A stretch of DNA of 64,000 bases from positions 7,735 through 71,734 of the forward strand of contig CAZUTO010000007.1 of the NCBI GenBank assembly GCA_964623085.1, written 5' to 3'. The notes under the pieces are model-generated. The model did not search any database. It saw nothing but the letters and a program-made list of their open reading frames with translations, and was not told where the DNA came from. Below, piece by piece: positions 17,341 to 25,498 of the stretch. Position numbers and translations under genes: made by a program. The stretch's first letter is position 1. The number at the start of each line of letters is the position of its first letter. This DNA comes from CAZUTO01 sp964623085 (GTDB taxonomy: Bacteria > Pseudomonadota > Gammaproteobacteria > Pseudomonadales > GM7GCV1).

Positions 17341-17637
17341 ATGAAATCCCGTTGGTTGGCACTTGTACTTCTCGTCTTGGTTCTCGCCCTTCAAGCGCAG
17401 CTTTGGATTGGTGATGGCAGTATTGGTCAGCAACGGCAGCTAACTCAAGAAATTCAGGCACAAAAAGAACACAATCAACAACTTGAACAAAGTAATGACG
17501 CCCTGATGATTGATATCGAATCGCTTGGTGACAATGTCGAGGATGCGGCTGGTATAGAAGAACTGGCTCGGTCTGAGCTCGGCATGATCAAGGAAGGTGA
17601 AGTGTTCTTTATGATGGTAGAAGAGGAGAGCGAGTAA
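17341..17637 (+). CDS. ftsB: cell division protein FtsB
   Basis: Bitopic inner-membrane protein that joins FtsL and FtsQ in the divisome and helps activate septal peptidoglycan synthesis. The 98-residue protein has a short cytoplasmic start (MKSRW), one membrane span (about 5-22), then a coiled coil (about 28-62, with QEIQAQKEHNQQLEQ) and the C-terminal ARSELGMIKEGEVFF, which is the FtsB signature. I place the start at the ATG at 17341, one base after the dUTPase stop; the longer in-frame start would lie inside that gene. ispD follows after 12 bp, the usual ftsB-ispD-ispF order. Confidence 0.94.
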   Translation: MKSRWLALVLLVLVLALQAQLWIGDGSIGQQRQLTQEIQAQKEHNQQLEQSNDALMIDIESLGDNVEDAAGIEELARSELGMIKEGEVFFMMVEEESE

Positions 17638-17649
17638 GCCATTCAGTCG

Positions 17650-18339
17650 ATGAAAGTTTATGGCGTACTCCCTGCAGCAGGTAAGGGAAAAAGATTTGGT
17701 ACAGAATTGCCAAAACAATACCAGCTGCTTGCTGGTAAACCGGTTTTGGAACACAGTATTTCTAGATTACTTGCTAGCTTTGATCTATCAGGATTTTGGG
17801 TAGCACTCGGAGCAGAGGATATCCACTGGGACAGCATCGATCCCCAAGTTCGTTCTGCTGTTCATCGGGTTGACGGCGGCACTGAACGAGCAGACTCCGT
17901 GCGACTGGCGATCGATGCTATTCCAAATGCATCAGCAGACGATTGGGTCATGGTTCATGATGCGGTTAGGCCGCTGGTTTCATCCAAGTTGGTCGGAGAG
18001 TTGCTGCATTCTCTGGATGAAAATGAAGCGGGTGCTATTCTAGCGTTGCCGGTTTTCGATACCGTGAAGCTTGCTACCAACGAAAATACGGTTTCTAAAA
18101 CACTTGATAGGACAAACTTGTGGACAGCGCAAACGCCTCAGGTGTTCCGTTATGGAATGCTCAAGGAGGCACTTGAAACCACGGCTGGCGATACAAGTAT
18201 TACAGATGAAGCTTCGGCCATGGAAGCTTGTGGTCATCGGGTTCGATTGTACGAAGGCCATCGTAACAATATGAAAATCACTTGCCGAGAGGATTTGCTT
18301 CTCGCAGAACAGCTTATTAATTTGGAAGTGAATTCATGA
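17650..18339 (+). CDS. ispD: 2-C-methyl-D-erythritol 4-phosphate cytidylyltransferase
   Basis: Third step of the MEP isoprenoid pathway, forming CDP-methylerythritol from MEP and CTP. The 229-residue protein has the CTP-binding loop [10 protein letters not shown] (8-17), [15 protein letters not shown] and [13 protein letters not shown], all IspD signatures. Its stop overlaps the ispF start by four bases (ATGA), so the two are translationally coupled. Length is normal for the family. Confidence 0.96.
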   Translation: MKVYGVLPAAGKGKRFGTELPKQYQLLAGKPVLEHSISRLLASFDLSGFWVALGAEDIHWDSIDPQVRSAVHRVDGGTERADSVRLAIDAIPNASADDWVMVHDAVRPLVSSKLVGELLHSLDENEAGAILALPVFDTVKLATNENTVSKTLDRTNLWTAQTPQVFRYGMLKEALETTAGDTSITDEASAMEACGHRVRLYEGHRNNMKITCREDLLLAEQLINLEVNS

Positions 18340-18812
18340 GAATTGGTCAGGGTTTTGATGTACACAAGTTCGGAGAGGGCAACCATATTATTATCGGTGG
18401 TGTCAGCATCCCGCACTCACATGGTCTCATTGCACACTCAGATGGCGACGTGTTATTGCACGCCTTGTCTGATGCGTTATTAGGTGGCTTGGCCCTTGGC
18501 GATATTGGCCATCATTTTCCTGATGACGACGATAATTGGGAAGGTGCAGATAGTAGAGTGCTCTTAAAACATGTTTACGGAATTATTGGTGCTCGCGGCT
18601 ACCATATCGTTAACGCGGATATGACGCTCATTGCGCAACAACCTAAATTTGCACCACATATTCAGCAGATGAGGGACAACATTGCTGAAGATCTCGGTGT
18701 CTCTGTAGACCTGATTAGCGTAAAGGCCACGACAACGGAAAAACTAGGATTTACTGGCCGCCAGGAAGGCATCGCCGCACAAGCGACAGTGTTGTTGCAA
18801 TCGTCTGAATAA
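18336..18812 (+). CDS. ispF: 2-C-methyl-D-erythritol 2,4-cyclodiphosphate synthase
   Basis: Fifth step of the MEP pathway; cyclises CDP-ME-2-phosphate with loss of CMP. The 158-residue protein shows metal ligands Asp8 and His10 in GQGFDVHKF and His42 in LLHALSD, plus AHSDGDV and the C-terminal [17 protein letters not shown]. The protein is expected to be a trimer. It is coupled to ispD by a four-base overlap and is followed after 37 bp by truD. Confidence 0.97.
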   Translation: MRIGQGFDVHKFGEGNHIIIGGVSIPHSHGLIAHSDGDVLLHALSDALLGGLALGDIGHHFPDDDDNWEGADSRVLLKHVYGIIGARGYHIVNADMTLIAQQPKFAPHIQQMRDNIAEDLGVSVDLISVKATTTEKLGFTGRQEGIAAQATVLLQSSE

Positions 18813-18849
18813 CCGGTCGGCGCCGCTTTTATTAGCGGGCTGAAAATTA

Positions 18850-19824
18850 ATGGAATTAAACTTTACCACTGACTGGGACCGCGCTTGGTCAGCATCACCT
18901 TCGTCTCGCTATGGCAAGTTCCGATGTCAAAACGAGGACTTTCGCGTTGACGAAGAGTTAGGTTTTGAACCTGCGGGTGAAGGTGAGCATGTATACATCC
19001 AGTTTGAAAAGATTGGCCAGAATACGCAGTGGGTTATAGAGACGCTTGCCCTAGAGCTCAATATTTCTAAACCGCTCTTTGGTCGGTCTGGTATCAAAGA
19101 TCGGCACGCCGTGACAACGCAATGGGTCAGCGTGCAGCAACCGGGCACGACCCCTGACTTTAATGGCATCGAAATCCCTGGCGTTCGCTTTCTGCAAATC
19201 GGGCGGCATCCAAAAAAATTGCGTCCTGGCACTCATGCGCAAAATAATTTCTGCATTGTTTTGCGTGACCTGAGCGCAGAGCCCGAACAACTCGACCAAG
19301 TTCTTTCAACTATCGCCGAAAAAGGGTTTCCAAATTACTTTGGTGCCCAGCGATTTGGTATTGACGGCCAAAATCTTATGCAAGGATGGAAGCTTTTGTC
19401 TTCCCGAAGGCTTGGCAGGCATAAAAAGAAAGGCTTCTATCTCTCTGCATTGCGTAGCTATGTTTTTAATCAAGTGCTGAGTAAAAGGATAGAAGCAGGG
19501 CGATTCGCGTCAACCGATGAGTTGGATGATAGTGGTCCGCTTTGGGGACGAGGTACACCGCCGATTTCTGATATTCAGGCAGATTACGAAAAGCACTTAT
19601 TGGCGCAATGGACACCGCTCCTCACGGCGCTGGAATTTGCGGGTCTTAGCCAGGAGCGCAGGCCGCTAGTGATTATCCCTAAAAACCTCTCTTGGCGGTG
19701 GCTTGAGTCATCAACACTAGAACTCAAATTTTCCCTGCCTGCTGGAAGTTATGCAACATCTTTGATTCGAGAACTCGGTGATATGGAAGATATGGCCAGA
19801 CAAACTTTAATGCGGGTTAAATAG
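18850..19824 (+). CDS. truD: tRNA pseudouridine synthase D
   Basis: Forms pseudouridine 13 in tRNA-Glu and other tRNAs. The 324-residue protein has the catalytic Asp84 in GIKDRHAVTTQW, NYFGAQRFGIDGQNL, the insertion-domain region and the C-terminal LPAGSYATSLIREL, all family signatures. surE normally follows; here the next gene is pcm after about 110 bp that contain a short inverted repeat. Confidence 0.95.
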   Translation: MELNFTTDWDRAWSASPSSRYGKFRCQNEDFRVDEELGFEPAGEGEHVYIQFEKIGQNTQWVIETLALELNISKPLFGRSGIKDRHAVTTQWVSVQQPGTTPDFNGIEIPGVRFLQIGRHPKKLRPGTHAQNNFCIVLRDLSAEPEQLDQVLSTIAEKGFPNYFGAQRFGIDGQNLMQGWKLLSSRRLGRHKKKGFYLSALRSYVFNQVLSKRIEAGRFASTDELDDSGPLWGRGTPPISDIQADYEKHLLAQWTPLLTALEFAGLSQERRPLVIIPKNLSWRWLESSTLELKFSLPAGSYATSLIRELGDMEDMARQTLMRVK

Positions 19825-19855
19825 CCATATCATATGGATTAAAAGACAAGCGGCT

Positions 19856-19868
19856 GTGATATTATCAC
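19856..19868. repeat. perfect inverted repeat between truD and pcm
   Basis: GTGATA-T-TATCAC is a 13-bp perfect inverted repeat, followed eight bases later by a run of six T. It could be an operator for a dimeric repressor ahead of pcm or a weak terminator for truD. I cannot assign it to a known regulator. Confidence 0.35.
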
Positions 19869-19936
19869 GCCAGATTTTTTGCGACTTCATAAAGGTAAAT
19901 TAGCCCTCCATGAATAATGGTTTACAGGGTGTTGGG

Positions 19937-20578
19937 ATGACCTCCCAGCGAACCCGAGAACGTTTGATTCAACGCTTACAGTCAGAGGGTATCACTAATT
20001 CGGCGGTGCTGGATGCCATACGCAATGTGCCCCGACACCTGTTCGTAGATGAGGCGCTTTCTCATCGTGCCTATGAAGATACGTCGCTTCCTATTGGTTA
20101 TTCACAAACCATCTCTCAACCCTATGTTGTCGCGCGTATGACAGAGCTTTTGCTGTCTCGTGGTGTGCCTAATCGCGTTTTAGAAATCGGGACGGGTTGC
20201 GGTTATCAGGCGGCAGTCTTATCACAGTTAGTGCCGAGAATTTTTTCAGTTGAACGCATTCAACCATTGTTGGAAAAAGCGCGAAAACGCTTTCGTAGTT
20301 TGGGCTACAACAATATTCATTCACAACATGCGGACGGCAGCTTCGGCTGGGCCGAGAAAGGCCCTTATGACGCCATATTGAGTGCGGCCGCGCCTTATAG
20401 CGTGCCACAAGAATTGCTTGAGCAGCTCGCCCCAAATGGCGTGCTTGTTATTCCTGTTGGCGGTGATGAAGTACAAGAACTTCAGCTCATATATCGCGAA
20501 GGGCAGACCAATAAGTTCGATGTTGTTAGCACAGAAGATGTTCGTTTTGTTCCGCTACTGTCTGGCGTGCGCGTTTAG
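19937..20578 (+). CDS. pcm: protein-L-isoaspartate O-methyltransferase
   Basis: Repairs isoaspartyl residues in aged proteins using S-adenosylmethionine. I choose the ATG at 19937 (213 residues, [14 protein letters not shown]), which matches the Pseudomonas start; an upstream ATG at 19910 has no visible ribosome-binding site. The SAM motif [14 protein letters not shown], the substrate-loop [16 protein letters not shown] and the ending VRFVPLL are intact. The DUF368 gene follows after 12 bp, then nlpD. surE, the usual upstream neighbour, is absent. Confidence 0.93.
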   Translation: MTSQRTRERLIQRLQSEGITNSAVLDAIRNVPRHLFVDEALSHRAYEDTSLPIGYSQTISQPYVVARMTELLLSRGVPNRVLEIGTGCGYQAAVLSQLVPRIFSVERIQPLLEKARKRFRSLGYNNIHSQHADGSFGWAEKGPYDAILSAAAPYSVPQELLEQLAPNGVLVIPVGGDEVQELQLIYREGQTNKFDVVSTEDVRFVPLLSGVRV

Positions 20579-20590
20579 GACCATTAGGCT

Positions 20591-21502
20591 GTGAAGCTTT
20601 CAGAAGTGCTTGGCATCGTAACGCGCGGTATGGCAATGGGTGCCGCAGATGTGATGCCAGGTGTGTCGGGTGGCACTATCGCTTTTATTACAGGTATTTA
20701 TCCGCGTCTGATTACGAGTCTAACCTCGTTTGATTTCAGCGCGTTGTCTTTGGTGTTTAAGCTTAAGATCGCAGAAGCTTGGAAGCAGGTTGATGGCAAT
20801 TTTCTGCTTTCGCTCTTTACTGGCATTCTTTGTTCCATCTACTTGTTTTCCCATGTGGTTGCGTACGCGTTTGAGCGCTTTCCAGTGCTTCTATGGAGTT
20901 TTTTTTTCGGGCTGATCGTAGCATCTGTGATTTTGATGCTATTGGAGCTTGGTCGGCTTAGATTGCGGGAAACCTTGTCATTGATTGCTGGGGTGGCTTT
21001 CGTATTTCTCATTAGTGTTAGCCCAGCTGGTAATCTATCTCCCTCACCGCTATTTGTTTTTCTCGCCGGTTTTATCGCGATTAGCGCCATGCTATTGCCG
21101 GGGGTGTCTGGCGCGTTTTTGTTGCTTTTGATGGGTTTGTACACTCCCACGATAGATGCCGTAAGAAATCTCGATTTAATGTATATCGTTATTTTTGCAT
21201 CTGGTGCTGCCTTAGGTTTTCTGTCATTTAGTCGCCTAATTAAATGGCTGCTGACTCGGTTTTATCGGCCGACTCTGCTGTTTTTGATCGGATTGCTGAT
21301 CGGCTCACTCTATGTGGTGTGGCCATGGCAGCTTATGGATGCACAGGCAAGGCAAAACCTATCTCCTGCGGACTATGCGACGAATGTGGGTGACCCAATG
21401 GTCTTTTGGGCGATAGTATCAGCGATAGTGGGTGCGGCAATCATATTGTCTTTTGAGTTGATATTAGGGAAACAAAACACGGAAACGGAAACCTCGGGAT
21501 GA
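20591..21502 (+). CDS. DUF368 membrane protein, candidate undecaprenyl-phosphate translocase (PopT-like)
   Basis: Polytopic inner-membrane protein of 303 residues with about eight predicted spans. The family signature GMAMGAADVMPGVSGGTIAFITG (in pieces: GAADVMPGVSGGT at about 17-29) and a second, inverted copy LLPGVSGAFLLLL near residue 172 suggest two pseudo-symmetric halves. DUF368 proteins have been linked to recycling of undecaprenyl phosphate across the membrane (PopT in Vibrio); that role is taken from the family and not seen in the sequence. The start is GTG at 20591. Its stop overlaps the nlpD start, so it may be coexpressed with a cell-wall hydrolase activator, which fits an envelope role. 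Confidence 0.8.
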   Translation: MKLSEVLGIVTRGMAMGAADVMPGVSGGTIAFITGIYPRLITSLTSFDFSALSLVFKLKIAEAWKQVDGNFLLSLFTGILCSIYLFSHVVAYAFERFPVLLWSFFFGLIVASVILMLLELGRLRLRETLSLIAGVAFVFLISVSPAGNLSPSPLFVFLAGFIAISAMLLPGVSGAFLLLLMGLYTPTIDAVRNLDLMYIVIFASGAALGFLSFSRLIKWLLTRFYRPTLLFLIGLLIGSLYVVWPWQLMDAQARQNLSPADYATNVGDPMVFWAIVSAIVGAAIILSFELILGKQNTETETSG

Positions 21503-22326
21503 TGGGGAAGTTGGCATTAACATCTGGGTTTAAGCGCACCGTTTGTTTGTTTCTTAGTTTCTTTGTTGTGTCTTGCGCCTCTAATGTGCCGCCAATTATT
21601 GCGAGCCGTGAAGCGCCACCTTCGCAGCGAATTAATTTCCACGAGGTGCAACCTGGGGAAACCTTGTACAGTATCGCTTGGCGCTACGACACTGATTACC
21701 GTGATATGGAGCGTATCAATGGTCTTAGCGAGCCCTATAACTTGCGATTAGGTCAACGCCTCAAAATATATGACGATGGCCAACCGGCTCCAAATTCGAA
21801 TAGCGCACCCGTAGTAGATCGCTCTTCCACAGTGCGAACGGTGCCGATTGACCCTCAATCCGATGTTTATACCTCATCTGATGTTGATGTCTCGTCTGAC
21901 GGTTCTACCTCACCCGATAGTAATCGCCCTGTGCCCCAGGTATCTGTTTCAAACGAAATCGATGGGTGGCGTTGGCCTATAAGTGGTCGCGTTACTTCGG
22001 CGTTTGGATCAAACAGCCTGACTAAGGGTATCGAGATTGATCCAGGAACGGAGAAAAATGTGAGGTCGGCAGCTGACGGTGAGGTGGTATATGCTGGAGC
22101 GGGTATCCGCGGAGTCGGCAACCTCATTATCGTCAAGCACTCTGAATTATATCTAAGTGCCTATGCGTATAACTCCAATTTACTCGTAGAAGAAGGACAA
22201 AGAGTGAACGCTGGCGAAACTATTGCGCGCGCAGGCAATGACTCCAATGGCAGGCCGCGTGTCTATTTTGAGATCCGTAAAGATGGGCAGTCAGTTGATC
22301 CAACTAGGTATCTTCCAACAAGATAA
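21499..22326 (+). CDS. nlpD: NlpD-like LysM/M23 lipoprotein
   Basis: Probable outer-membrane lipoprotein that activates a peptidoglycan amidase (AmiC in E. coli) at the septum. The 275-residue protein has a signal sequence with lipobox VVSC (Cys26), a LysM domain (about 48-92, VQPGETLYSIAWRY), a Ser/Pro/Asp-rich linker, and a C-terminal LytM domain (about 155-275). The metallopeptidase ligands are lost: YAYNS and VYFEIR replace the His-containing motifs, so it is a non-catalytic activator like E. coli NlpD. Starts at 21499 and 21502 both overlap the DUF368 stop. rpoS, its near-universal neighbour, does not follow; the 4.5S RNA gene comes next on the other strand. Confidence 0.88.
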   Translation: MMGKLALTSGFKRTVCLFLSFFVVSCASNVPPIIASREAPPSQRINFHEVQPGETLYSIAWRYDTDYRDMERINGLSEPYNLRLGQRLKIYDDGQPAPNSNSAPVVDRSSTVRTVPIDPQSDVYTSSDVDVSSDGSTSPDSNRPVPQVSVSNEIDGWRWPISGRVTSAFGSNSLTKGIEIDPGTEKNVRSAADGEVVYAGAGIRGVGNLIIVKHSELYLSAYAYNSNLLVEEGQRVNAGETIARAGNDSNGRPRVYFEIRKDGQSVDPTRYLPTR

Positions 22327-22346
22327 AGGTATTTGAGTAGGTTGGA

Positions 22347-22457
22347 GGTGAACCTCACCAGCTGAACTTCGGCACATTCAGAAACTGCTACCGTTGCTCC
22401 CTTCCGGGCCTGGCGGAGTTCACAGCACTAAATTGCGAAGGACCAGTGAGGCCACCA
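22347..22457 (-). ncRNA. ffs: 4.5S RNA (signal recognition particle RNA)
   Basis: RNA of the signal recognition particle, which binds Ffh and targets nascent membrane proteins. Read on the minus strand it carries the diagnostic apical core CCAGGCCCGGAAGGGAGCA with the GGAA tetraloop and the conserved asymmetric loop after it. The ends pair: CCTCACTGG near the 5' end with CTGGTGAGG near the 3' end, flanked by GGTG/CACC. The size, about 111 nt, fits the bacterial form. Ends are approximate. Position beside dnaX is the same as in Pseudomonas. Confidence 0.93.
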
Positions 22458-22512
22458 CAGACGAGGTTTCATTGAAGAATCCACCTCTAGCCCACAGATT
22501 TGCGGGGCGGCA

Positions 22513-22541
22513 ATTATGGAGTCCGAGGTCGCTGATTGCAA
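22513..22541 (-). promoter_or_regulatory. promoter of the 4.5S RNA gene
   Basis: On the minus strand TTGCAA (22541-22536), a 17-bp spacer and CATAAT (22518-22513) precede the RNA by about 55 bases. The bases after the -10 are GC-rich (TGCCGCCCCGC), as in growth-rate-controlled stable RNA promoters. A 5' leader of around 45 nt would be removed by RNase P. Confidence 0.62.
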
Positions 22542-22584
22542 TCCATGCTAATAAGGAATTCGAGGACAATTTCAGCAGCATAGG

Positions 22585-22590
22585 TATAAT
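22585..22590 (+). promoter_or_regulatory. candidate -10 element for dnaX
   Basis: A perfect TATAAT lies 28 bp before the dnaX ATG. The -35 region (GAGGAC at 17-bp spacing) is poor, so the promoter would be weak or activator-dependent. dnaX could be cotranscribed with nothing upstream, because the 4.5S gene points the other way. Confidence 0.4.
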
Positions 22591-22617
22591 CTTGTTTCTA
22601 TCTGAAAGCCAGATTCT

Positions 22618-24474
22618 ATGAGTTACCAAGTTCTAGCCCGTAAGTGGCGCCCGCAAAATTTTGAAGAGCTCGTTGGCCAAGAACATGTGCTTGGCGCACT
22701 CATCAATGCACTCGAAAATGAGCGGCTTCACCATGCGTATCTATTTAGTGGAACACGTGGGGTAGGAAAAACGACCATTGCTCGAATTCTGGCGCGCTCT
22801 CTAAATTGTGAGACGGGTATTACGGCAAAACCCTGTGGTGAATGTTCTGCCTGCAAAGAGATCAGCGAAGGTCGATTCGTTGATTTGATTGAAGTAGATG
22901 CGGCATCGCGGACCAAGGTGGAAGATACGCGGGATTTACTTGAGAACGTGCAATATAAGCCTACTCGCGGTCGCTTTAAAATCTATTTGATAGATGAAGT
23001 GCACATGCTGTCCAATCACAGCTTTAATGCGCTATTAAAAACCCTCGAAGAACCACCAGAACATGTCAAATTTTTGTTGGCGACGACAGACCCACAAAAA
23101 TTACCGGTAACCGTGCTTTCACGCTGCTTACAATTTAATTTAAAAAACCTTCCTGCGCAGCGGATTTCCGAATATCTAGAGCAGATTCTTGGCGAAGAAA
23201 AGTTGCCATTTGAAAAAGCAGCTTTAGGGCATCTGGCGCGAGCCGCTGCGGGCAGTATGCGCGATGCTCTTAGCCTGACTGATCAAGCGATTTCCAGCGG
23301 AGGCGGCAAGCTTGCTGAGCAAGATGTTGTCGATATGTTGGGGACGGTTGATCGCAAGCGTATCTATGAAATCGTCGATGCTATCTGTGGGCAAGATGCT
23401 GCCGCACTGTTGGATGCCTGCCAAAATCTCAGACAATATTCGGTAGACTACGCAGCGCTGCTAGAAGAAATGTTGGCGCTTTTTCACGCTGTCGCCGTGC
23501 ACCTAGCTGTTCCTGAGGCAGATTTTTCAGGGTTTGGTGATGCGGAGCGTATTGCAGGATATAGCGCGGCAATCTCACCAGAGGATGTCCAGCTTAACTA
23601 TCAAATGCTGCTTATGGGACGAAAAGACCTTTCGGCGTCTCCAGACTTACATGTTGGATTTGAAATGTTGATGCTTCGCTTATTGGCATTTCAACCTGAA
23701 GCGAAAGGGGCTGCTCAAAGATCTCAAACATCATCGAGTGATAACGATAGGCAAAGTGGCATCGATATCTCAACCCCCGAAAGCGAGAGCTCAAAACTGG
23801 AAGAGGATCGGCCACCAAAAAAGCCTGAAGCGTCGGTTGAAACGGCGCAAGAACTGCTTAGTAACGCATCGAGTGCACATGCGAATATTAATAGGGTCAG
23901 CGCGGTCGTGCCTCAGCCTGGTACTTTAGACCGAGACAATGAGTCCTCTATAGAGTCAGGTGGCATAGAGAGCACAGAGAACAAGAGCAAAGAAGGATCT
24001 ATAGCAGAACATCAAGGCTCGGAAGAAAACTCGACGCAGAGTGCTGCTGAGTTGAGTGCGCCAAAAGACTTAGATAGTCTTACGCCAGATACATGGATTC
24101 AACTGTTCCGTGAACTCTCTTTGACCGGTTCAGCAAAGTCAGTGATTAGTCATATGGTATTGGAGCGACAGGAAGCGGGACAGATGAACTTCAAGTTGGC
24201 AGAAGCTGGCCAACCCTTGTTTAAGGCGAGTCATCAGCAGCGCCTAGCGGATGCCTTAACGACTCATTTTGGGGAACCTATAGATGTGTCAGTCGAAATG
24301 GGTGCTGTTGGGTCTGAAACACCGGCGGAGAATACTCGGCGTCTGCATCGAGAAGCATTAGAAAAAGCAGAAAAAGATATGTTGGATGATCCGGTGATCA
24401 CTGAGTTTGTGGAAGAATTCGAAGCCGAGCTGGTGCCGAATTCAGTCACTTTTTTTGAAAAAGCGAACAATTAG
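22618..24474 (+). CDS. dnaX: DNA polymerase III tau subunit (and gamma by frameshift)
   Basis: Clamp-loader ATPase and organiser of the replicase; tau also contacts the polymerase core and the DnaB helicase. The 618-residue frame has the P-loop GTRGVGKTT (45-53), zinc ligands Cys64, 73, 76 and 79, Walker B LIDEVHML and sensor SRCLQF. A poorly conserved, charged linker (about 365-480) precedes the C-terminal tau domain. At codons 401-402 the heptamer A AAA AAG, an upstream SD-like sequence and a downstream stem form a -1 frameshift signal. It would end a 403-residue gamma protein at TGA 23826-23828. The gene is followed by ybaB and recR, the conserved trio. Confidence 0.97.
   Translation: MSYQVLARKWRPQNFEELVGQEHVLGALINALENERLHHAYLFSGTRGVGKTTIARILARSLNCETGITAKPCGECSACKEISEGRFVDLIEVDAASRTKVEDTRDLLENVQYKPTRGRFKIYLIDEVHMLSNHSFNALLKTLEEPPEHVKFLLATTDPQKLPVTVLSRCLQFNLKNLPAQRISEYLEQILGEEKLPFEKAALGHLARAAAGSMRDALSLTDQAISSGGGKLAEQDVVDMLGTVDRKRIYEIVDAICGQDAAALLDACQNLRQYSVDYAALLEEMLALFHAVAVHLAVPEADFSGFGDAERIAGYSAAISPEDVQLNYQMLLMGRKDLSASPDLHVGFEMLMLRLLAFQPEAKGAAQRSQTSSSDNDRQSGIDISTPESESSKLEEDRPPKKPEASVETAQELLSNASSAHANINRVSAVVPQPGTLDRDNESSIESGGIESTENKSKEGSIAEHQGSEENSTQSAAELSAPKDLDSLTPDTWIQLFRELSLTGSAKSVISHMVLERQEAGQMNFKLAEAGQPLFKASHQQRLADALTTHFGEPIDVSVEMGAVGSETPAENTRRLHREALEKAEKDMLDDPVITEFVEEFEAELVPNSVTFFEKANN
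23800..23848 (+). other. programmed -1 ribosomal frameshift signal in dnaX
   Basis: Three elements known from E. coli dnaX are present in order. An SD-like GGAAGAGGA (23799-23807) lies about ten bases upstream. The slippery A AAA AAG is at 23817-23823, in phase with codons AAA and AAG (401, 402). A 6-bp stem GCGTCG/CGGCGC (23830-23835 and 23843-23848, 7-nt loop) begins six bases later. After slippage the next codons are GCC and TGA, so gamma would end in Lys-Lys-Ala. Confidence 0.87.
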
Positions 24475-24509
24475 TCCAATGACGTTAGGAACAAAAGCGA
24501 GAAGTTAGC

Positions 24510-24830
24510 ATGAAAGATTTTGGCGGAATGATGAAGCAGGCGCAGAAGATGCAGGCCGACATGCAAAAGATTCAAGAGGAAATCCAGAATATGGAGATCG
24601 TCGGTGAGTCCGGCGCTGGTCTGGTGAAAGTGACCATGACCGGCCGTCATGACGTTCGATCAGTCTCTATCGACCCGTCTTTAAAAGAAGAGGGGTTGGA
24701 AATGATTGAAGATCTCGTTGCAGCCGCGGTCAATGATGCAGTCCGAAAAGTGCAATCGGTGACAAGTGAGAAAATGAGTTCGATGACCGGTGGCTTGCAA
24801 ATGCCTCCTGGATTTGACTTCAAGTTTTGA
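24510..24830 (+). CDS. ybaB: nucleoid-associated protein YbaB/EbfC
   Basis: Small dimeric DNA-binding protein that covers the nucleoid; details of its role are unsettled. The 106-residue protein has the typical helix [17 protein letters not shown] (about 10-26), the sheet [15 protein letters not shown], and a Met/Gly-rich end [13 protein letters not shown]. It sits 35 bp after dnaX and 24 bp before recR, the conserved order dnaX-ybaB-recR. Confidence 0.95.
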   Translation: MKDFGGMMKQAQKMQADMQKIQEEIQNMEIVGESGAGLVKVTMTGRHDVRSVSIDPSLKEEGLEMIEDLVAAAVNDAVRKVQSVTSEKMSSMTGGLQMPPGFDFKF

Positions 24831-24854
24831 GGCGGATGATTCAGAAAAAACCTT

Positions 24855-25457
24855 ATGTCTTTTAGCCCTTTACTCAATAACCTTGTGCAATCTTTTTGTT
24901 GTTTGCCGGGTGTGGGAAAGAAGACGGCGCAACGCATGGCGCTTCATCTATTGGAAAAAGATCGCATTGGCGCTTCCAAATTATCTGAGGATATTCACCT
25001 TGCTTTGGATAATATCGGTCGCTGTCAGCGTTGCCGGATTTTGACGGAAACCGATCTTTGCACCATTTGCTCCGATTCACGCCGGGATACCTCAACAATC
25101 TGCGTGGTTGAGTCTCCGGTTGATGTAATGGCGTTGGAATCGGCCGGCAGTTTTAAGGGATGTTATTTTGTTCTCTATGGACATCTCTCTCCGTTAGATG
25201 GTGTTGGGCCGGAAGAATTAGGCTTAGATGACCTTAAAACACTAGTGTCTGAACAGTCAGTGCAAGAAGTTATTCTCGCGACCAACCTAACTGTAGAAGG
25301 CGAGGCCACCGCGCATTATTTGTCTGAGTCGGTTGCTGGTTTAGGCATTAACGTCTCTCGTATTGCGCACGGTGTGCCTATTGGCGGCGAGTTGGAATAC
25401 GTGGATATCAATACGCTCTCGCTGGCTCTTGCGGGACGCAAGTCCTTTGGCTCATAG
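24855..25457 (+). CDS. recR: recombination mediator RecR
   Basis: Works with RecO (and RecF) to load RecA at single-stranded gaps. The 200-residue protein has the helix-hairpin-helix CLPGVGKKTAQRMALHLL (about 15-32), a four-cysteine zinc finger (CQRC...CTIC, about 57-75), and the Toprim domain with VVESPVDVMALE and LATNLTVEGEAT. Length equals the family norm. It ends the dnaX-ybaB-recR unit; rnd begins 41 bp later. Confidence 0.97.
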   Translation: MSFSPLLNNLVQSFCCLPGVGKKTAQRMALHLLEKDRIGASKLSEDIHLALDNIGRCQRCRILTETDLCTICSDSRRDTSTICVVESPVDVMALESAGSFKGCYFVLYGHLSPLDGVGPEELGLDDLKTLVSEQSVQEVILATNLTVEGEATAHYLSESVAGLGINVSRIAHGVPIGGELEYVDINTLSLALAGRKSFGS

Positions 25458-25498
25458 GAACATAACTTCGACTCAGAACTTGAGCGGGATTAAATAAA

